Positions 16,122-25,335 of a stretch of DNA of 64,000 nucleotides are shown here, in pieces. The stretch comes from JANNNF01 sp040385825 (lineage in GTDB: Bacteria; Pseudomonadota; Alphaproteobacteria; Rhodobacterales; Rhodobacteraceae): NCBI GenBank assembly GCA_040385825.1, contig JAZKGQ010000018.1, positions 62,001 through 126,000 of the forward strand, read 5' to 3'. Below the pieces are notes generated by a model, which did no database searches, had not been told where the DNA came from, and saw only the letters and a list, made by a program, of their open reading frames with translations. Positions within the stretch are counted from its first letter, which is position 1. Each line of letters starts with the position of its first letter. Position numbers and translations under genes: made by a program.

Positions 16122-17276
16122 ATGCGCGCGATACTGGACCGGCTGATGGCGTTCGATACGGTCAGTGCCAAGCCCAACATGGCGCTGATGCACTATGTGC
16201 AGGCGGTGTTGGGCGAGGCGGGGATAACCTCGACCCTGATCCCCGATGCCACCGGCGGCAAGGCCAATCTTTACGCGACGGTGGGGCCTGCGGGCATCGG
16301 CGGGGTGATGCTGTCGGGCCATACCGATGTGGTCCCGGTCGACGGGCAGGTCTGGACGGTGCCGCCCTTTGCGCTGACCGAACGCGACGGGCGGCTTTAC
16401 GGGCGGGGCGCGGCGGACATGAAGGGTTTTGTCGCCTGCGCCATCGCCGCGATGGTGGCGGCTGCACGGCGGCCGCTGCGGGTGCCGCTGCATCTGGCGC
16501 TGTCTTATGACGAGGAGGTGGGCTGCATGGGCGTGCCCTCGCTGATCGACATGCTGGCCGCAGCCCCGCTGCGCCCCGCCATGTGCATCGTGGGGGAACC
16601 CACCGGCATGCAGGTGGCCACCGGCCACAAGGGCAAGGTCGCGCTGCGCGCCACCTGCACCGGGCGCGAGGGGCATTCGGCACTGGCCCCGATGGCGCTG
16701 AACGCGCTGCATCTGGCGGCGGATTTCGTCAATGCGGTCAGGGCCTTGCAAGCGCGGGTGGCGGCTACCGGCCTGCGGGACGGCGATTATGACGTGCCCT
16801 ATACCACGATCCATGTCGGCAAGCTGAACGGCGGGGTGCAGGTCAACATCGTGCCGAACTCTGCGGTGGTGGATTTCGAGATACGCTCGCTGGCGGGCGA
16901 TGATCCGGCGCTGTTGATCGCCGAATTGCAGGCGATGGCCGAGGCGATCGTGGCCCCGCTGCGGGCCGAGTTTCCCGAGGCCGGGATCCGCATTGACCGG
17001 CTGTGGGACTATCCGGGTCTGGGCACGCCGTCGGATGCGGGGGTGGTGAATTTCGTGAAATCGCTGACCGGGGCGAATGGCACCATCAAGGTGGCTTTCG
17101 GCACCGAAGGCGGGCTGTTCGATGCCAGGCTTGGCATTCCCACCGTGATCTGCGGGCCGGGGTCGATGGCGCAGGGGCACAAGCCCGACGAGTTTGTCAG
17201 CGTAGAACAGATGGCGCGCTGCGAGGCGATGCTGGCAGAACTGCTGGTGCGGCTGGAGGCAGGGGCGGTCGGGTAA
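16122..17276 (+). CDS. argE: Acetylornithine deacetylase (M20 metallopeptidase family)
   Basis: A 384-residue zinc amidohydrolase. Metal ligands lie in SGHTDVVPVDGQ (H67, D69) and YGRGAADMKGF, the catalytic Glu pair in SYDEEVGCMG near residue 131, and GEPTGM and FGTEGGLF further on. ArgE releases ornithine from N-acetylornithine in arginine synthesis, though M20 relatives also act on other N-acyl amino acids. The ATG at 16122 follows GGCAGGAC. An upstream TTG at 16080 adds an unconserved 14 residues and is rejected. It is convergent with the DUF1287 gene. Confidence 0.85.
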   Translation: MRAILDRLMAFDTVSAKPNMALMHYVQAVLGEAGITSTLIPDATGGKANLYATVGPAGIGGVMLSGHTDVVPVDGQVWTVPPFALTERDGRLYGRGAADMKGFVACAIAAMVAAARRPLRVPLHLALSYDEEVGCMGVPSLIDMLAAAPLRPAMCIVGEPTGMQVATGHKGKVALRATCTGREGHSALAPMALNALHLAADFVNAVRALQARVAATGLRDGDYDVPYTTIHVGKLNGGVQVNIVPNSAVVDFEIRSLAGDDPALLIAELQAMAEAIVAPLRAEFPEAGIRIDRLWDYPGLGTPSDAGVVNFVKSLTGANGTIKVAFGTEGGLFDARLGIPTVICGPGSMAQGHKPDEFVSVEQMARCEAMLAELLVRLEAGAVG

Positions 17277-17288
17277 AGCCGGCCCTTC

Positions 17289-17888
17289 CTACGACCCCAG
17301 AACGCGCAGCTTGCGGGCCGCGTCCTTGCCGATGCGGTAATGCCCGGTGATGGGATAGGCGAACAGGATGTCTTCCTCGCGCGCGCCGGGCCCCATGTTG
17401 TGCAGGATCAGCGGGGTGCCGTCCGCCGACCGGGCTTGTGACACCATGCCCATATGCGGCAGATTGCCGGGCAGCGCCCAGGTCACCAGATCGCCGGGCA
17501 GATAGGGGGTGGGGTCTGCGGTCAGCGGCAGGCCTGCGCCGACATGGGTCAGCAGGGTAGCAATGTTGGGCACCCGGCGGTGGTCGATGTTGCGGTCAGG
17601 CTTCGTCAGGCCCCACAGGGGCGGGTAGGCGGCGAAATCGGCGGTCATGTCGCGGTTGACGGCCAGTTGCAGGTCGATCCCGTAGGCGTCGCGCAGGGCG
17701 CGGATCACCAGATCGGTGCAGACCCCCCGGTCCAGCGGCACATCGCCGCCGGGAAAGTCGAGCCCGACATAGGCCGGGTCGTAGGTCGTGGTCACCCCGA
17801 TCTGGTCCTGTGCGGCCTGCGCCAGCCGCGAGGGCGCAATCGCCGCGGCAGGGGTGGCAAACAGGCACAGGATCAAGGCGACACGCAT
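17289..17888 (-). CDS. DUF1287 secreted protein
   Basis: A 199-residue exported protein. The signal peptide MRVALILCLFATPAAAIA is followed by the DUF1287 domain, including LDFPGGDVPLDRGVCTDLVIRALRD, with a Cys in a papain-like position, and a His in NLPHMGMVSQ. That pattern suggests an NlpC/P60-like cysteine hydrolase fold, but no activity is established for the family. The ATG at 17888 is preceded by GCAGGA. Its stop codon lies in GCCCTTCCTACG, a one-mismatch copy of the repeat tail found elsewhere in this window. Confidence 0.82.
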   Translation of the reverse strand: MRVALILCLFATPAAAIAPSRLAQAAQDQIGVTTTYDPAYVGLDFPGGDVPLDRGVCTDLVIRALRDAYGIDLQLAVNRDMTADFAAYPPLWGLTKPDRNIDHRRVPNIATLLTHVGAGLPLTADPTPYLPGDLVTWALPGNLPHMGMVSQARSADGTPLILHNMGPGAREEDILFAYPITGHYRIGKDAARKLRVLGS

Positions 17889-17969
17889 GGGAAAATCCTG
17901 CCGCATTTCCCGTGATTTGGCGAGAGGGATTGGCGGTTGAAAATAAGGCGCTGGCAGGTTCTTGCCACA

Positions 17970-18011
17970 GGATGGGCGAACCCTGCGCTGTCGCGCAGGA
18001 ACCGCCCATCC
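17970..18011. repeat. GGATGGGC palindromic repeat, long form, copy B
   Basis: A 42-bp hairpin with outer arms GGATGGGCG and CGCCCATCC, the same internal loop AACC/GAAC as copy A, inner arms CTGCGC and GCGCAG, and loop TGTC. It lies between divergent DUF1287 and selU, 38 bp before the selU start, so here it is in a promoter region and not a terminator position. Confidence 0.8.
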
Positions 18012-18049
18012 TACTGGTTCCTTGCGCAGGGCTGCGCTACAAGGCGGGC

Positions 18050-19096
18050 ATGGCGATTACCCTGACCTCCCTGACCGATCTTGCGGCGCATGGCTTTGAT
18101 GACATCATCGACGCCCGTGCCCCTGCCGAATATGCCGAGGACCATCTGCCCGGCGCCATCAGCCTGCCGGTGCTGGACGATGCCGAACGGGCAGAGGTCG
18201 GCACCATCTACAAGCAGGTGAACCCCTTCACCGCCCGCAAGCTGGGCGCGGCGCTGGTGGCGCAGAACGCGGCGCGGCATCTGCTGGGGCCGCTGGCGGG
18301 CAAGCCGGGCGGGTGGCGGCCCCTGGTCTATTGCTGGCGCGGCGGGCAGCGGTCGGGGTCGTTTGCGATGATCCTGAGCCAGATCGGCTGGCGGGTGGAA
18401 ACCATCGCGGGCGGCTACAAGGCCTGGCGCGGGCTGGTGGTCAAGGCGCTGTATGACACGCCTTTTCCCGCCCGTGTGGTGGTGCTGGACGGCAATACCG
18501 GGTCGGCCAAGACCGATGTCCTGAACCGCCTGCCCGCGCGCGGCGTGCAGGTGATCGATCTGGAAGGGCTGGCCCGCCACCGCGGGTCGCTGTTCGGGTC
18601 GATGGGCGCGCAGCCGGCGCAAAAGGCCTTCGACTGTGCGCTGGCCATGGCCGTGTCGCGGCTGGACCCGTCTCGGCCCGTGGTGATCGAGGCCGAAAGT
18701 TCAAAGGTCGGCGAATGCCGCCTGCCGCCCGAGATATGGAAGGCGATGGTCGCGGCCCCCCGCATTGCCATTGCCGCCCCGCGCGCGGCGCGGGCGCAAT
18801 ACCTTGTGCGGGCCTACGGCGATCTGGTCGCCGATGGCACCCGGCTGGCGCAGGTGGTGGGCCAGTTGCGCCATGCCCACGCCGCCTGCCAGATTGCCGA
18901 CTGGCAGGCCATGGCGGCGGGCGGGGCCTTTGTCGATCTGGCCGATGGGCTGATGGCGGCGCATTACGACCCGCGCTATGAAAAGCACCGCGCCCGGATG
19001 GGCGGGGCGGTGCGCGAGCTGGGGGCCGAGGGCTTGACCGAGGCCGATCTGGACGCGCTGGCAGACCGGGTGGCGGCAGAGGTTCTGGGCGGCTGA
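18050..19096 (+). CDS. selU: tRNA 2-selenouridine synthase
   Basis: SelU (MnmH) replaces sulfur by selenium at the wobble 2-thiouridine of Lys, Glu and Gln tRNAs, using selenophosphate. The 348-residue protein has an N-terminal rhodanese domain with active Cys C95 in VYCWRGGQRSGS, and a C-terminal P-loop-like domain (DGNTGSAKTD near 146, IEAESSKVG near 208). The selenophosphate supplier selD lies immediately downstream in convergent orientation. No selA or selB is seen nearby, so the cell may use selenium for tRNA modification rather than selenocysteine; this cannot be settled from the window. Confidence 0.92.
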   Translation: MAITLTSLTDLAAHGFDDIIDARAPAEYAEDHLPGAISLPVLDDAERAEVGTIYKQVNPFTARKLGAALVAQNAARHLLGPLAGKPGGWRPLVYCWRGGQRSGSFAMILSQIGWRVETIAGGYKAWRGLVVKALYDTPFPARVVVLDGNTGSAKTDVLNRLPARGVQVIDLEGLARHRGSLFGSMGAQPAQKAFDCALAMAVSRLDPSRPVVIEAESSKVGECRLPPEIWKAMVAAPRIAIAAPRAARAQYLVRAYGDLVADGTRLAQVVGQLRHAHAACQIADWQAMAAGGAFVDLADGLMAAHYDPRYEKHRARMGGAVRELGAEGLTEADLDALADRVAAEVLGG

Positions 19097-19122
19097 GGTT
19101 TGCGCGGGATGCTGGTTGGGGA

Positions 19123-19141
19123 GCCTCCGGCGGGGATATTT
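19123..19141 (+). repeat. GCCTCCGGCGGGGATATTT repeat, copy 3
   Basis: A 19-bp sequence between the convergent selU and selD genes. It is identical to the reverse strand of 40021-40039 at the end of the arsR-like gene. The GGATATTTGG part is shared with 1805-1814. Confidence 0.65.
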
Positions 19142-19158
19142 GGAAACAGATGATGCGG

Positions 19159-21360
19159 TCAGGTCAGGGTCAGGTGGGCCGGGCCTGCGCCGACCTGGCC
19201 GATGATGGCGGCGGTTTCGCCTGCCGCGCGCAGGGCCGCCAGCAGGGTTTCGGCCTGATCGGCGGGCACCGACGCCAGCAATCCGCCTGCGGTTTGCGGG
19301 TCATAGAGCAGCGGGGCGTCCGGGCCGGTCATCCGCCAGTCGACCGCCGTGCGGTTGTCTGGGGCGAGGCTGGAGGCATGACCTGCCGCCGCGAGGTCCG
19401 CCGCCCCGGCCATCAGGGGGATCGCGGTCAGGGTCACGGTTGCGGCGGTGTTCGAGGCCTCCATCATCTCCAGCAGATGACCGGCGAGGCCGAAGCCTGT
19501 CACATCGGTCATCGCATGGGCGTGCGGCGCAAGGATCGCGGCGGCGGGGCCAAGCGGGCGTTGCATGGTGGCGATGCACCCGGCCCAGACCTCGCCCAGC
19601 ATCAGGCCTGGGATGCGGGCCATCGCCATTTCTGCCGCAAGGAGGGTGCCCGATCCGATGGGTTTGGTCAGGATCAGCGCGTCGCCTGCCTGTGCGCCGG
19701 ATTTGGTGATCGGGGTGGCGGCAAGACCGGTGACGGTGAAGCCGATGGTCAGTTCGTCCCCGATGGAGGTGTGCCCCCCCACCACATCGGCCCCGGCTGC
19801 GGCAAAGACGGCGCTGGCCGCCTGCATCACCTGTGCCAGCATGTCGGCCTGCAAGGGGGCGGACAGCCGGGGCAGGGTGATCTGGGCCAGCGCCACCTGC
19901 GGCGTGGCGCCCATGGCCCAGATGTCGCCAAGCGCATGGGTGGCGGCAATCCGCGCTATCAGCCGGTGGTCGGCGGTGAAGCTGCGCAGATGGTCGGTGG
20001 TCAGCACCTGCACCCCGGCGCCCGCGCGCAGGATCGCCGCATCATCGCCGGGGCCGGACAGAACCTCGGGGCGTTGTGGCAGCGGCAGGGCCGACAGCGC
20101 CCCCACCAGCGCCCCCGCCCCGACCTTGGCCCCGCAGCCACCGCAGAGCGGCTTGTCGCCCATCATCGCCGCCAGCCCGAGGGCGGATTGCGCAGGCAGG
20201 GCGGCGGTAGGCATGGCGGGATACTCGGCGAACTTGTCCATGAAGGCGCGGTCGATGCGGTCTTTCACCCGCCAGAGCCAGCCGCCGCCAAGCCGCAGGC
20301 CGAACTTGTCGGCCACAGCGCCCTTGCCGCCGGTCGAGATCAGCTTGAGGTAATCGCGCTGCGGTTTGTAGTGCCGCAGCGCCCCGCCCGACAGCGCGGC
20401 GCGCAGGTTGTGGTGCAGCACCGGGGCCTGCCGCACCGCAAAGACGCCGGCCTTGGGGCGGGGGGCAAAGCCCATATGGGCGGCATCGCCCGCCGCAAAG
20501 ATCGCAGAGTCCGAGGTTTGCAGGGTGGGGGTCACCGTCAGGAAGCCCTGATGCAGGTCCAGCCCGCTGTCCGCAAGCCAGCCCTGCGGCTGCGCGCCCG
20601 CGACCGACAGGGTGAAATCCGCCCCCAGAACCTCGCCCGTCGACAGCACCACCGCGTCCGGGGCCACCGAAACCGGCGTGGCTCCGGTGATCAGCCGCAC
20701 CCCCATGGCCGACGCCTGCCGCAGCAGCGCCGCCCGCGCCCCGCGCCCCAGACCGGGCAGCGCCCTGTCGCCCTTGTCTACCACGGTGATCTGCGCCTTT
20801 GCCCCTGCCACGCGCAGCCGGTGCGCCGAGGCCAGCGCCAGTTCCACCCCGCCCACCCCCGCCCCGATCACCACCACCCGCGGAAAGACCAGCCCGCGTG
20901 CCACGAATGCTGCCCATGCGCTGGCATAATGGCCCAGGGGCTTGGCCGCCACCGCATGATCCGCCATGCCGGGCACCTGCGGCAGGTCAGACCCGATGCC
21001 GATATCGACCGAGGCCACGTCATAGCGCAGCGCGCCCCCGTCCTGCAGCAGCACCAGGCCCCCCTGCCGGTCGATGCCCCCCGCCCGATCGATCCCCACA
21101 GCGCGGTCCAAGATCAGCCGCGCGCCGGCAAAGCGGGCCAGGCGGACAAGGTCGATCATCATTTCGTCGCGGGCGTAATGCCCGGCGATATGGCCGGGCA
21201 ACATGCCGGTATAGGGGGCGACAGGGCCGGGGTTGATCACCGTGATCCGCGCGCCGGGCAACGGGTTCATCCCCCACATCCGCAGCACCAGCGCATGGGC
21301 ATGGCCGCCGCCGATCAGCACCAGATCGCGGACAAGCGGCAGGGGGGGGACATGCTTCAT
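19159..21360 (-). CDS. selD: Fused NADH-dehydrogenase-like flavoprotein and selenophosphate synthase
   Basis: A 733-residue two-domain protein. Residues 1-375 are a pyridine-nucleotide-disulfide-type oxidoreductase: FAD motif LVLIGGGHAHALVLR (about 13-27), second Rossmann VVVIGAGVGGVELALA (about 161), and FAD-ribityl motif IFAAGDAAHMGF. Residues 390-733 are SelD, with CGGCGAK (C405, C408, K411) in place of a selenocysteine active site, and GDDAA and GGHTSIGDEL. SelD makes selenophosphate from selenide and ATP; the fused domain may reduce selenium species for it, which is an inference. It is convergent with selU, the likely consumer of selenophosphate. Confidence 0.92.
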   Translation of the reverse strand: MKHVPPLPLVRDLVLIGGGHAHALVLRMWGMNPLPGARITVINPGPVAPYTGMLPGHIAGHYARDEMMIDLVRLARFAGARLILDRAVGIDRAGGIDRQGGLVLLQDGGALRYDVASVDIGIGSDLPQVPGMADHAVAAKPLGHYASAWAAFVARGLVFPRVVVIGAGVGGVELALASAHRLRVAGAKAQITVVDKGDRALPGLGRGARAALLRQASAMGVRLITGATPVSVAPDAVVLSTGEVLGADFTLSVAGAQPQGWLADSGLDLHQGFLTVTPTLQTSDSAIFAAGDAAHMGFAPRPKAGVFAVRQAPVLHHNLRAALSGGALRHYKPQRDYLKLISTGGKGAVADKFGLRLGGGWLWRVKDRIDRAFMDKFAEYPAMPTAALPAQSALGLAAMMGDKPLCGGCGAKVGAGALVGALSALPLPQRPEVLSGPGDDAAILRAGAGVQVLTTDHLRSFTADHRLIARIAATHALGDIWAMGATPQVALAQITLPRLSAPLQADMLAQVMQAASAVFAAAGADVVGGHTSIGDELTIGFTVTGLAATPITKSGAQAGDALILTKPIGSGTLLAAEMAMARIPGLMLGEVWAGCIATMQRPLGPAAAILAPHAHAMTDVTGFGLAGHLLEMMEASNTAATVTLTAIPLMAGAADLAAAGHASSLAPDNRTAVDWRMTGPDAPLLYDPQTAGGLLASVPADQAETLLAALRAAGETAAIIGQVGAGPAHLTLT

Positions 21361-21545
21361 GCGAGGATCGGGCCTTTGGTTGCGGGGCGGACCCTACTTG
21401 GCCGCACCGCCAAAGGCGAGGGCTGGCAGGGCGCCCCCATGGCTGCATGCGCGGAAATCCGGCAAGGCCGGGGGGCAGGGTTGCTTGACGGCAGCCTTGG
21501 CCTTGCGTCACATCTGGCCATGGCTGTCCGTCATGGTGTGACCCG

Positions 21546-22838
21546 ATGAAATCCCGCCCGCGCATCACGATTTCGCAGACCCAACGGCTGGCGCTGAATG
21601 CGGGGCTTGTGGCCTCGATCCAGATATTGCGCACCGATGCGGCAGGGCTGACCCGCTATCTGGAGGAACAGGCCGCCGACAACCCGCAACTGGTGCTGGA
21701 CCGCCCGCCGCCCGGCGACTGGTTGCCGCGCTGGTCGGATGTGCTGGCAGGTGATGGGCGCGGGGGCGAGGCTGTCGCCAGCGCCGGACCCAGCCTGATT
21801 GCCCATGTGATGGCGCAGATCGGGGGCCTGGCGCTGCCCTTGCCCGATCAGGCGCTGGCGATGGCCTTTGCCGATGCGCTGGAACCGTCGGGCTGGCTGG
21901 GGCGATCCGTGCAGGCGATTGCGCAAGGGGCGGGCCAGCCCGTTGCAAAGGCCGAGGCGGTGCTGGCGCGGCTGCACCGGTTTGACCCGCCGGGCCTCTT
22001 TGCCCGCGATCTGGCGGAATGTCTGCGCCTTCAGGCGGCCGAGGCCGATCTGCTGACGCCCCCGCTGGCGCGGATGATCGACAATCTGGCGCTGCTGGCC
22101 AGCGGCGATACCGCCCGCATCGCCCTACAGCTGCACCTGACCGAGACCCAGGTCACGGCCTGCCTGCGCACCCTGCGCAGCTTTGACCCCAAACCCGGCG
22201 CGCAGTTCGAACCCATGGCCGCCCCGGTGCGCGAACCCGATCTGGTGGCGACCAAAGGCCCCGAAGGCTGGGCGGTGGCCTTGAACCGCGGCGCGCTGCC
22301 CACGCTGCGGCTGGCCCCCGAGAAAGGGCCGGGGCGGGCCGAGGCGCGGGCGCTGATGCGGCTGGTCGAGGGGCGCAATGCCACGCTGTTGCAGGTGGGG
22401 GCCGAGGTCTTGCTGCGCCAGACGGCGGCGCTGGACGAGGGGCCGGGGGCTCTGGTGCCGATGACGATGGCCGATGTGGCCCATGTGCTGCGCCTGAACC
22501 AGAGCACCATCAGCCGGATCGTGGCGGGGGTGTCGGTGGACACGCCGCGCGGCACCTGGTGGTTGCGCGCGCTGTTCACGGGCCGGGTGGGGGGCGAGGA
22601 TGGCAAGGCGGCAGGGGCCTTGCGCGACGCGCTGGCCCGGCTGATCGCGGCGGAAGACCGCGCGGCCCCGCTTTCGGACGATGCCCTTGCAAAGGCGCTC
22701 GGCAGCGACGGGGCCGAGGTCGCCCGCCGCACTGTGGCCAAATACCGGGCGGCGCTGAAAATCGCGCCCGCACATCGCAGGCGCATCCGGCCCGTGCTGG
22801 CGCGCAAGGCGCGGGTCACGTCTGGGGGGCCAAACTGA
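21546..22838 (+). CDS. rpoN: RNA polymerase sigma-54 factor
   Basis: A 430-residue sigma-54, shorter than the usual 470-500. Region I (QTQRLALNAGLVASIQILR, residues 11-29) is present, the acidic region II is compressed to about 40 residues, and core-binding and DNA-binding blocks follow (MTMADVAHVLRLNQSTISRIV near 300). The RpoN box reads ARRTVAKYRAA near 400, where most sigma-54 proteins have E after YR. Rhodobacteraceae often have several rpoN paralogues; a missing nif or flagellar context prevents assigning which one this is. It diverges from selD. Confidence 0.9.
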   Translation: MKSRPRITISQTQRLALNAGLVASIQILRTDAAGLTRYLEEQAADNPQLVLDRPPPGDWLPRWSDVLAGDGRGGEAVASAGPSLIAHVMAQIGGLALPLPDQALAMAFADALEPSGWLGRSVQAIAQGAGQPVAKAEAVLARLHRFDPPGLFARDLAECLRLQAAEADLLTPPLARMIDNLALLASGDTARIALQLHLTETQVTACLRTLRSFDPKPGAQFEPMAAPVREPDLVATKGPEGWAVALNRGALPTLRLAPEKGPGRAEARALMRLVEGRNATLLQVGAEVLLRQTAALDEGPGALVPMTMADVAHVLRLNQSTISRIVAGVSVDTPRGTWWLRALFTGRVGGEDGKAAGALRDALARLIAAEDRAAPLSDDALAKALGSDGAEVARRTVAKYRAALKIAPAHRRRIRPVLARKARVTSGGPN

Positions 22839-22913
22839 CCGGCTGATCTTGCCATTGCCGCAGCCACGGTGCAGCAAAGGCGGAACAGTCTGACAGAACG
22901 GAACCCCTGACCC

Positions 22914-24935
22914 ATGGCCTATTTTCTGGGCGTCGATACCGGCGGCACCTACACCGATGCGGTGATACTGGACGAGGCGGCAACGCAGGTGGTCGGCAAG
23001 GCCAAGGCCCTGACCTCGCGCCACGATCTGGCGGTGGGCATCGGGCAGGCGGTGGATGCGGCGCTGGCGGCCGCAGGGGTATCGGCGGATCAGGTGGCCC
23101 TGGTGTCGCTGTCCACCACGCTTGCCACCAATGCGCTGGTCGAAGGGCAGGGGGGGCGGGTCGCTCTGGTCTTCATCGGGTTTGACGAGGCCGATCTGGC
23201 GCGGGGTGGCCTGTCCGAGGCGCTGAACGGCGATCCGGTGATCCATCTGCCCGGCGGGCACAGCCATGCGGGCACGGAAACCGCCCCGCTCGATCTTGCC
23301 GCGCTGGAGCAGGCGGTGGCGGGCCTCGGCGATCAGGTGATGGGCTTTGCCATCGCCGCCCGCTTTGCCACCCGCAACGCGGCGCATGAGGTGGCCGCGC
23401 GCGATGTGATCCGCCGGGCAACAGGCCGCCCCGTCACCTGTTCGCATGAATTGTCGGCGCAGTTGAACGGGCCAAAGCGGGCGCTTACGGCGGTGCTGAA
23501 CGCAAGGCTGATCGGCATGATCGACCGGCTGGTCGCGGCCTGTGAGCGGCATCTGGCCGCCATCGGCATTTCTGCCCCTCTGATGGTGGTGCGCGGCGAT
23601 GGCGCGCTGATCTCTGCCGCCATGGTGCGCGAACGGCCGATCGAGACGATCCTCTCTGGCCCCGCCGCCAGCATCGTCGGCGCGCGCTGGCTGACCGGGG
23701 CGCAGGATGCGCTGGTGTCGGACATCGGCGGCACCACCACCGACATCGCCCTGCTGAAGGATGGCCTGCCCGAGATCGACCCCATGGGCGCGCGGGTGGG
23801 CGGTTTCCGCACCATGGTCGAGGCCGTGGCGATGCGCACCACGGGCCTTGGCGGTGACAGTGAGGTGCATCTGGTGACCGCGGGCCTGACCGGGGGCCTG
23901 CGCCTTGGCCCCCGCCGTCTGATGCCGGTGTCCTTGCTGGCGGTGGATCATGGGGCGATGGTGCATGCAGCGCTTGACCGCTGGCTGTCGGACGATGCGG
24001 TGGGCGAACAGGACGGGCGGTTTGTCATTCCGATGACGGTGCAGGGGGGGCAGTCGGGCGGGCTGTCTGCGCGCGAGGCTGCCGTTCTGGCCCGCATCAC
24101 CGCGCCGATGCAGATGTCCGCCGCCCTGACCTCTCGGCTTGAAGTTGCCGCTTTGGAACGGCTGGTGGCGCGCGGGCTGGTGATGCTCTGCGGTGTGACG
24201 CCTTCCGATGCCGCCCATGTGCTGGGCCGCCAGTCGGGCTGGGACGCGGCAGCGGCGCAAAAGGCCGTCATCCTGCTTGCCCGTCGCCGCACCGGGGCGG
24301 GCGAACGCTTTGCCCCTGATGCCACCCATCTGGCCGCCGCGATCATCGACCAATTGACGGCGCAGACAGTCGATTGCCTGCTGGAGGCCGCGTATGGCGA
24401 AGACCCCGCCTTTGCCGCCGACGCGCCCGAAACGCTGGCCCGTCACCGCCTGACCGTGGCGGGGCTGGATCACCACCGGGGGGTCATTCACCTGACCGCG
24501 CGTCTTGGCGTGCCGGTGATCGGGCTTGGGGCGTCTGCCCCCACCTATTACGGCGCGGTCGGTGCACGGCTTGGATGTGACATGATCCTGCCCGAACATG
24601 CAGGTGTCGCCAATGCCATCGGGGCGGTGGCGGGGCAGGTCAGCCAGCGCGCCACGGGCATCGTCTCCAGCCCGGCCGAGGGCCGCTTTACCGCCCATCT
24701 GGCCACCGGATTGCAGCATTTCCCCGACCGCGACATGGCCTTGGCCGCGATGGAGGCTGCGCTGGTGACCGAAGCCTCCACCCGCGCCCGTGCCGCCGGG
24801 GCGGTCGATCTGCGCCTGAGCGTGACCCGCGACATCCGCGAGGCCGAGATCGAGGGCAGGCTGATGTTCGTCGAAGCCACGATTGCCGCCACCGCCTCGG
24901 GCCGCCCGCGTGTGGCGCATGAGGTGGCCGAGTAG
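22914..24935 (+). CDS. Hydantoinase/oxoprolinase family protein (HyuA-type)
   Basis: A 673-residue protein of the ATP-dependent hydantoinase A family, with an actin-like ATPase fold: N-terminal DTGGTYTDAV (8-17), phosphate-2 motif VSDIGGTTTDIALL near 270, and STTLATNALVEG near 70. Relatives open cyclic amides or carboxylate ketones (hydantoin, 5-oxoproline, acetone). The partner HyuB subunit is not next to it, so the substrate is unknown. The ATG at 22914 lies 75 bp after rpoN, in the same direction, and could be cotranscribed with it. Confidence 0.8.
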   Translation: MAYFLGVDTGGTYTDAVILDEAATQVVGKAKALTSRHDLAVGIGQAVDAALAAAGVSADQVALVSLSTTLATNALVEGQGGRVALVFIGFDEADLARGGLSEALNGDPVIHLPGGHSHAGTETAPLDLAALEQAVAGLGDQVMGFAIAARFATRNAAHEVAARDVIRRATGRPVTCSHELSAQLNGPKRALTAVLNARLIGMIDRLVAACERHLAAIGISAPLMVVRGDGALISAAMVRERPIETILSGPAASIVGARWLTGAQDALVSDIGGTTTDIALLKDGLPEIDPMGARVGGFRTMVEAVAMRTTGLGGDSEVHLVTAGLTGGLRLGPRRLMPVSLLAVDHGAMVHAALDRWLSDDAVGEQDGRFVIPMTVQGGQSGGLSAREAAVLARITAPMQMSAALTSRLEVAALERLVARGLVMLCGVTPSDAAHVLGRQSGWDAAAAQKAVILLARRRTGAGERFAPDATHLAAAIIDQLTAQTVDCLLEAAYGEDPAFAADAPETLARHRLTVAGLDHHRGVIHLTARLGVPVIGLGASAPTYYGAVGARLGCDMILPEHAGVANAIGAVAGQVSQRATGIVSSPAEGRFTAHLATGLQHFPDRDMALAAMEAALVTEASTRARAAGAVDLRLSVTRDIREAEIEGRLMFVEATIAATASGRPRVAHEVAE

Positions 24936-24999
24936 GCGGATGCCGCAGCGTCGCGCGGCCCGCGTCACCCCCCACATCGCCGCCCCGCACGATTAGCCC

Positions 25000-25028
25000 T
25001 TGACGCCCCCCGGCACCTTGCCTATCCA
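25000..25028 (+). promoter_or_regulatory. Candidate promoter of tRNA-Met
   Basis: TTGACG (25000-25005) and TATCCA (25023-25028) are separated by 17 nt, and the mature tRNA begins 11 nt after the -10. This is close to a consensus housekeeping promoter. Confidence 0.65.
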
Positions 25029-25038
25029 GCCGCTCAAT

Positions 25039-25115
25039 GGCTAGGTAGCTCAGCTGGTTAGAGCACGTGACTCATAATCACGGGGTCGGGGGTTCGAGTC
25101 CCCCCCTCGCCACCA
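25039..25115 (+). tRNA. tRNA-Met (anticodon CAT, elongator type)
   Basis: A 77-nt cloverleaf with encoded CCA. The D-stem is GCTC/GAGC, the anticodon stem CGTGA/TCACG with loop CTCATAA, and the T-stem GGGGG/CCCCC around TTCGAGT. The acceptor stem GGCTAGG/CCTCGCC has a T4-C69 mismatch. A first base pair G1-C72 argues against initiator tRNA, which has an unpaired 1-72. A tRNA-Ile2 whose CAT is modified to lysidine cannot be fully excluded from sequence, but the arm sequences look like elongator Met. Confidence 0.93.
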
Positions 25116-25335
25116 CTTTCCCCACATGCCGCATGGTCTGAAAAACTTTGCTGCCGTCTCAACAGGTTTGGGGCTGGTCGCCTTGGTTCCTTCGCCTGAC
25201 AGCCTGCTGCCGGGAGGTACGCAACCAAAGGAATCGCCACACTCGCGCGCCTTGCGATCCTGCTTGCGCCGGGCACGGCTTGGCCTAACGTGGGGCGTGG
25301 TGCCCCGATGGGGTGGTTTTGCGACAGGATATGCC

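Noticed and set aside
21361..21545. Sigma-54 promoter between selD and rpoN
   Set aside because: No TGGCAC-N5-TTGC pattern with acceptable match was found in either direction.
22125..24977. 950-codon open frame opposite rpoN and hydantoinase
   Set aside because: It spans two real genes and a gap on the other strand and has no domain; it is a composition effect.
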